Source of the DNA: an uncultured Clostridia bacterium
Lineage (GTDB): Bacteria; Bacillota; Clostridia; Christensenellales; Aristaeellaceae
Assembly: GCA_946409855.1 (NCBI GenBank)
Contig: CAMJXZ010000151.1
Coordinates: forward strand, 1-7,678
Direction of reading: 5' to 3'
Length of the DNA: 7,678 nt
Positions 6,517 through 7,678 of the stretch are shown here, piece after piece; positions within the stretch are counted from its first letter, which is position 1; each line of letters begins with the position of its first letter. Under the pieces are notes generated by a model. It was not told the origin of the DNA, ran no database searches, and was given only the letters and a program-made list of their open reading frames with translations. The translations under genes and the position numbers were made by a program.

Positions 6517-6940
6517 CGGATGCCCGGCAAAACAGGATGCACAGCCCCTTTCCCCAGGGCCACCCCCCGGTGTCATTCTGAACGACGGAGAAGGCCGGCC
6601 TCATTGGGCCGGCCGCGTCGTGAAGAATCTGTTCTGCGGCGGGCGCACGGTGCGGGGAAGGGACGGTGGTGTTCTTTTGAACAGCAGAACGGATCCTTCA
6701 CCCTGGCGTTTGCCTTGCGGCGGCAAACGCTTTTCAGGGCTCAGGATGACACCCCGGGGGGTGGTGTTGGGCGAAGAGATGATTTGGCCGGCAAGCCGGG
6801 AAAACCGGGTGTATCATGATCCGATGGCAGACAGCTGCGGATGAATAAGCCGGCCTTCAGTGCCCTGCCCCGATCAAAGACAACAGCAGTCCATCAGCCA
6901 ACCAGGATGACACTTGGGAGTGCAGAAATTGGCGGGCAAT
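6517..6940. repeat. Tandem repeat unit 2 (424 bp)
   Basis: This second full copy runs from CGGATGCCCGGC at 6517 to the base before the motif at 6941. The order of blocks is the same as in unit 1: a CCCGG..CGGG leader hairpin, the cross-shaped repeat, a GGTGTATCATGATCCG spacer, then CCAACCAGGATGACAC near the end. Differences are scattered substitutions and small indels, indicating an older duplication rather than a recent one. Confidence 0.88.
6563..6761. repeat. Cross-shaped inverted repeat in unit 2
   Basis: The outer arms are TGTCATTCTGA (6571-6581) and TCAGGATGACA (6741-6751), extended by C- and G-runs on either side (with bulges). The inner arms are GTGAAGAATCTGTTCTG (6620-6636) and CAGAACGGATCCTTCAC (6685-6701). 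The side hairpins are 6593-6600/6607-6614 (GGCCGGCC on both sides) and 6706-6714/6722-6730. Compared with unit 1, changes in the stems keep pairing: the left side hairpin goes from T-G to C-G, and the inner arm goes from C-G to T-G. Confidence 0.82.
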
Positions 6941-7141
6941 CGGATGCCCGGCGAAACGGGATGTACAGCCCTTTCCCCGGGGCCAACCTGGATGTCATTC
7001 TGAACGACGAAAAAGGCCGGCCTCATCGGGCCGGCCGCGTCGTGAAGAATCTGTTCTGAGGCTGGAGCACATTGAATGAAATGGACGACAATGCTCTTCT
7101 GAACACCAGAAAGGATCCTTCATCCTGGCGTTTGCCTTGCG
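6941..7141. repeat. Truncated tandem repeat unit 3
   Basis: Homology to units 1 and 2 runs from CGGATGCCCGGC at 6941 through the left outer arm (6993-7003), the left side hairpin (7015-7022/7029-7036), the left inner arm (7042-7058), a more diverged apex, and the right inner arm (about 7105-7122). It then stops within the right side hairpin after GCGTTTGCCTTGCG (7128-7141). The second half of that hairpin, the right outer arm and the spacer are missing, so the cross-shaped fold cannot close. The right inner arm has an extra mismatch (CAGAAAGGATCC), consistent with decay. Confidence 0.82.
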
Positions 7142-7289
7142 TTAGGGGATTTGGATGCGGGGGACGAGGCAGTGATCCTGATCGATCTTCCCCATTTCCG
7201 GCACGTGATCCCATTCCTTCCGGGAAGAAATCTCTTTTTTTCTCCTTTGGCAGGAATACCGGCCCGCCGCGGCGAATATATTCTGTTCA

Positions 7290-7318
7290 GCCGCGTAAAG
7301 GGCTCTGGGCCCCGCGGC
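7290..7318 (+). promoter_or_regulatory. GC-rich 5' UTR hairpin ahead of the Nudix gene
   Basis: GCCGCG (7290-7295) pairs with CGCGGC (7313-7318), and inside it GGGC (7300-7303) pairs with GCCC (7309-7312) around a TCTGG loop, with a TAAA bulge on the 5' side. It ends 6 nt before AAGGAGG (7325-7331). No T run follows, so it is not a forward terminator. It may stabilise the mRNA or block upstream transcription; the role is inferred. Confidence 0.5.
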
Positions 7319-7324
7319 GGCAAA

Positions 7325-7331
7325 AAGGAGG
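7325..7331 (+). promoter_or_regulatory. Ribosome binding site fixing the Nudix start
   Basis: AAGGAGG is a full match to the anti-Shine-Dalgarno core and lies 8 nt before the ATG at 7340. The nearer ATG at 7332 touches the SD and meets a stop after three codons, so 7340 is the start. Confidence 0.85.
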
Positions 7332-7339
7332 ATGTCCGG

Positions 7340-7678
7340 ATGATTGTGGACGAGCAGCTCAGGGAAACATATCTGCGCGGCGAAACGATTTATGACGGCA
7401 AAGTGGTGCACCTGGAAAAGTGGGAGGTCGCGCTGCCCAACGGCGGGACCGCGCTGCGCGAGGTGGTCAAGCACGTGGGCGCCGCCGCCATCGTGCCGGT
7501 GGATGATCAGGGCAACATCACCCTGGTCCGGCAGCACCGGGTGGCCATTGATAAAATGACGTGGGAAATTCCCGCCGGCAAGCTGGATGCGCCGGGGGAG
7601 GACCCCTTCGTGTGCGCCAGGCGGGAGCTGGAGGAGGAGACCGGCCTGAACGCCGCCAACTGGCAGCTGCTCAGCAGC
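7340..7678 (+). CDS. Nudix hydrolase, ADP-ribose pyrophosphatase type (3' end outside window)
   Basis: The first 113 residues are visible; the gene runs off the window. An N-terminal beta-rich segment (ETIYDGKVVHLEKWEVALPN) leads to VGAAAIVPV and VRQHRVAI, then to the Nudix box: Gly80, six residues, Glu87, seven residues, then RELEEETGL (95-103). The essential REUxEExGU core is complete, with Glu99 and Glu100 as metal ligands. The spacing between the Gly and the first Glu is one residue longer than the textbook five; I believe this occurs in clostridial ADP-ribose pyrophosphatases of the EIPAGKLD type. These enzymes cleave ADP-ribose to AMP and ribose 5-phosphate in the cytoplasm. The preceding EIPAGKLD motif favours the ADP-ribose subgroup over other Nudix enzymes, but the exact substrate is inferred. 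The start is fixed by AAGGAGG at 7325-7331. Confidence 0.92.
   Translation, partial: MIVDEQLRETYLRGETIYDGKVVHLEKWEVALPNGGTALREVVKHVGAAAIVPVDDQGNITLVRQHRVAIDKMTWEIPAGKLDAPGEDPFVCARRELEEETGLNAANWQLLSS

Larger units (their letters stand above)
7142..7339. other. Upstream region of the Nudix gene
   Basis: There is no gene here. After the repeat junction comes a G-rich stretch (7144-7170), then a pyrimidine tract at 7231-7246, then AT-rich TATATT (7277-7282), which could serve as a -10. The only good -35-like sequence, TTGGCA at 7247-7252, is 24 nt away, too far for a standard promoter, so promoter assignment is weak. Palindrome CGCCGCGGCG lies at 7265-7274, and the 5' hairpin at 7290-7318 is listed separately. 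Confidence 0.4.

Noticed and set aside
6063..6844. Forward ORFs of 120 and 135 codons with similar products (shared NSRTDPSPWRLPCGGKRFSG)
   Set aside because: The similarity only reflects the DNA repeat. The ORFs start at different points in the unit, lack ribosome binding sites, and read straight through palindromic arms; in the third copy the frame ends early.
6096..7141. CRISPR array
   Set aside because: The period is about 421 bp and the whole unit is repeated, with no short direct repeats separated by unique spacers and no cas genes.
7211..7246. Terminator at the pyrimidine tract (CTTCCGGGAAG followed by T-rich sequence)
   Set aside because: The inverted repeat CTTCC/GGAAG has a one-base centre and cannot form a proper hairpin loop, so the T run alone is not enough.

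Overview
The window looks like a chromosomal segment of a GC-rich anaerobic Bacillota/Clostridia-type bacterium, perhaps from a gut or rumen. Support for this is indirect: strong AGGAGG-type ribosome binding sites, a secreted mannan-degrading enzyme, a DUF368 membrane protein, and a Nudix enzyme of the type common in Clostridia. No rRNA or tRNA is present to fix the taxonomy.

Layout. (1) 1-586: the 3' end of a DUF368 membrane protein gene (probable polyprenyl-phosphate translocase family), followed after a single base by a 76-residue acidic helical protein of unknown function. (2) 677-5368: a two-gene mannan-utilisation unit. The first gene encodes a secreted GH26 endo-beta-mannanase with three CBM35-like domains (one before and two after the catalytic domain). 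The second, 45 nt downstream, encodes a cytoplasmic GH2 beta-mannosidase. Together they would cut beta-mannan outside the cell and release mannose from the imported oligosaccharides; no transporter is in the window. (3) 5369-7339: almost 2 kb without a credible protein gene. It begins with the best promoter in the window (TTGACA - 18 nt - extended TGGTATACT), followed by about 425 nt of A-rich, heavily base-paired, non-coding sequence that ends in an intrinsic terminator. I interpret this as a large structured non-coding RNA that I cannot assign to a known family. Next come a linker with a strong inverted repeat and a tandem array of a 421-424 bp unit (two full copies and a truncated third). 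Each complete unit contains a symmetric cross-shaped inverted repeat of about 195 bp. (4) 7340-7678: the 5' part of a Nudix hydrolase gene (ADP-ribose pyrophosphatase type), preceded by a GC-rich 5' hairpin and a perfect AAGGAGG.

The parts most worth following up are the putative ncRNA at about 5456-5882, which has a possible pseudoknot, and the tandemly amplified cross-shaped repeats. The protein genes are ordinary members of known families.
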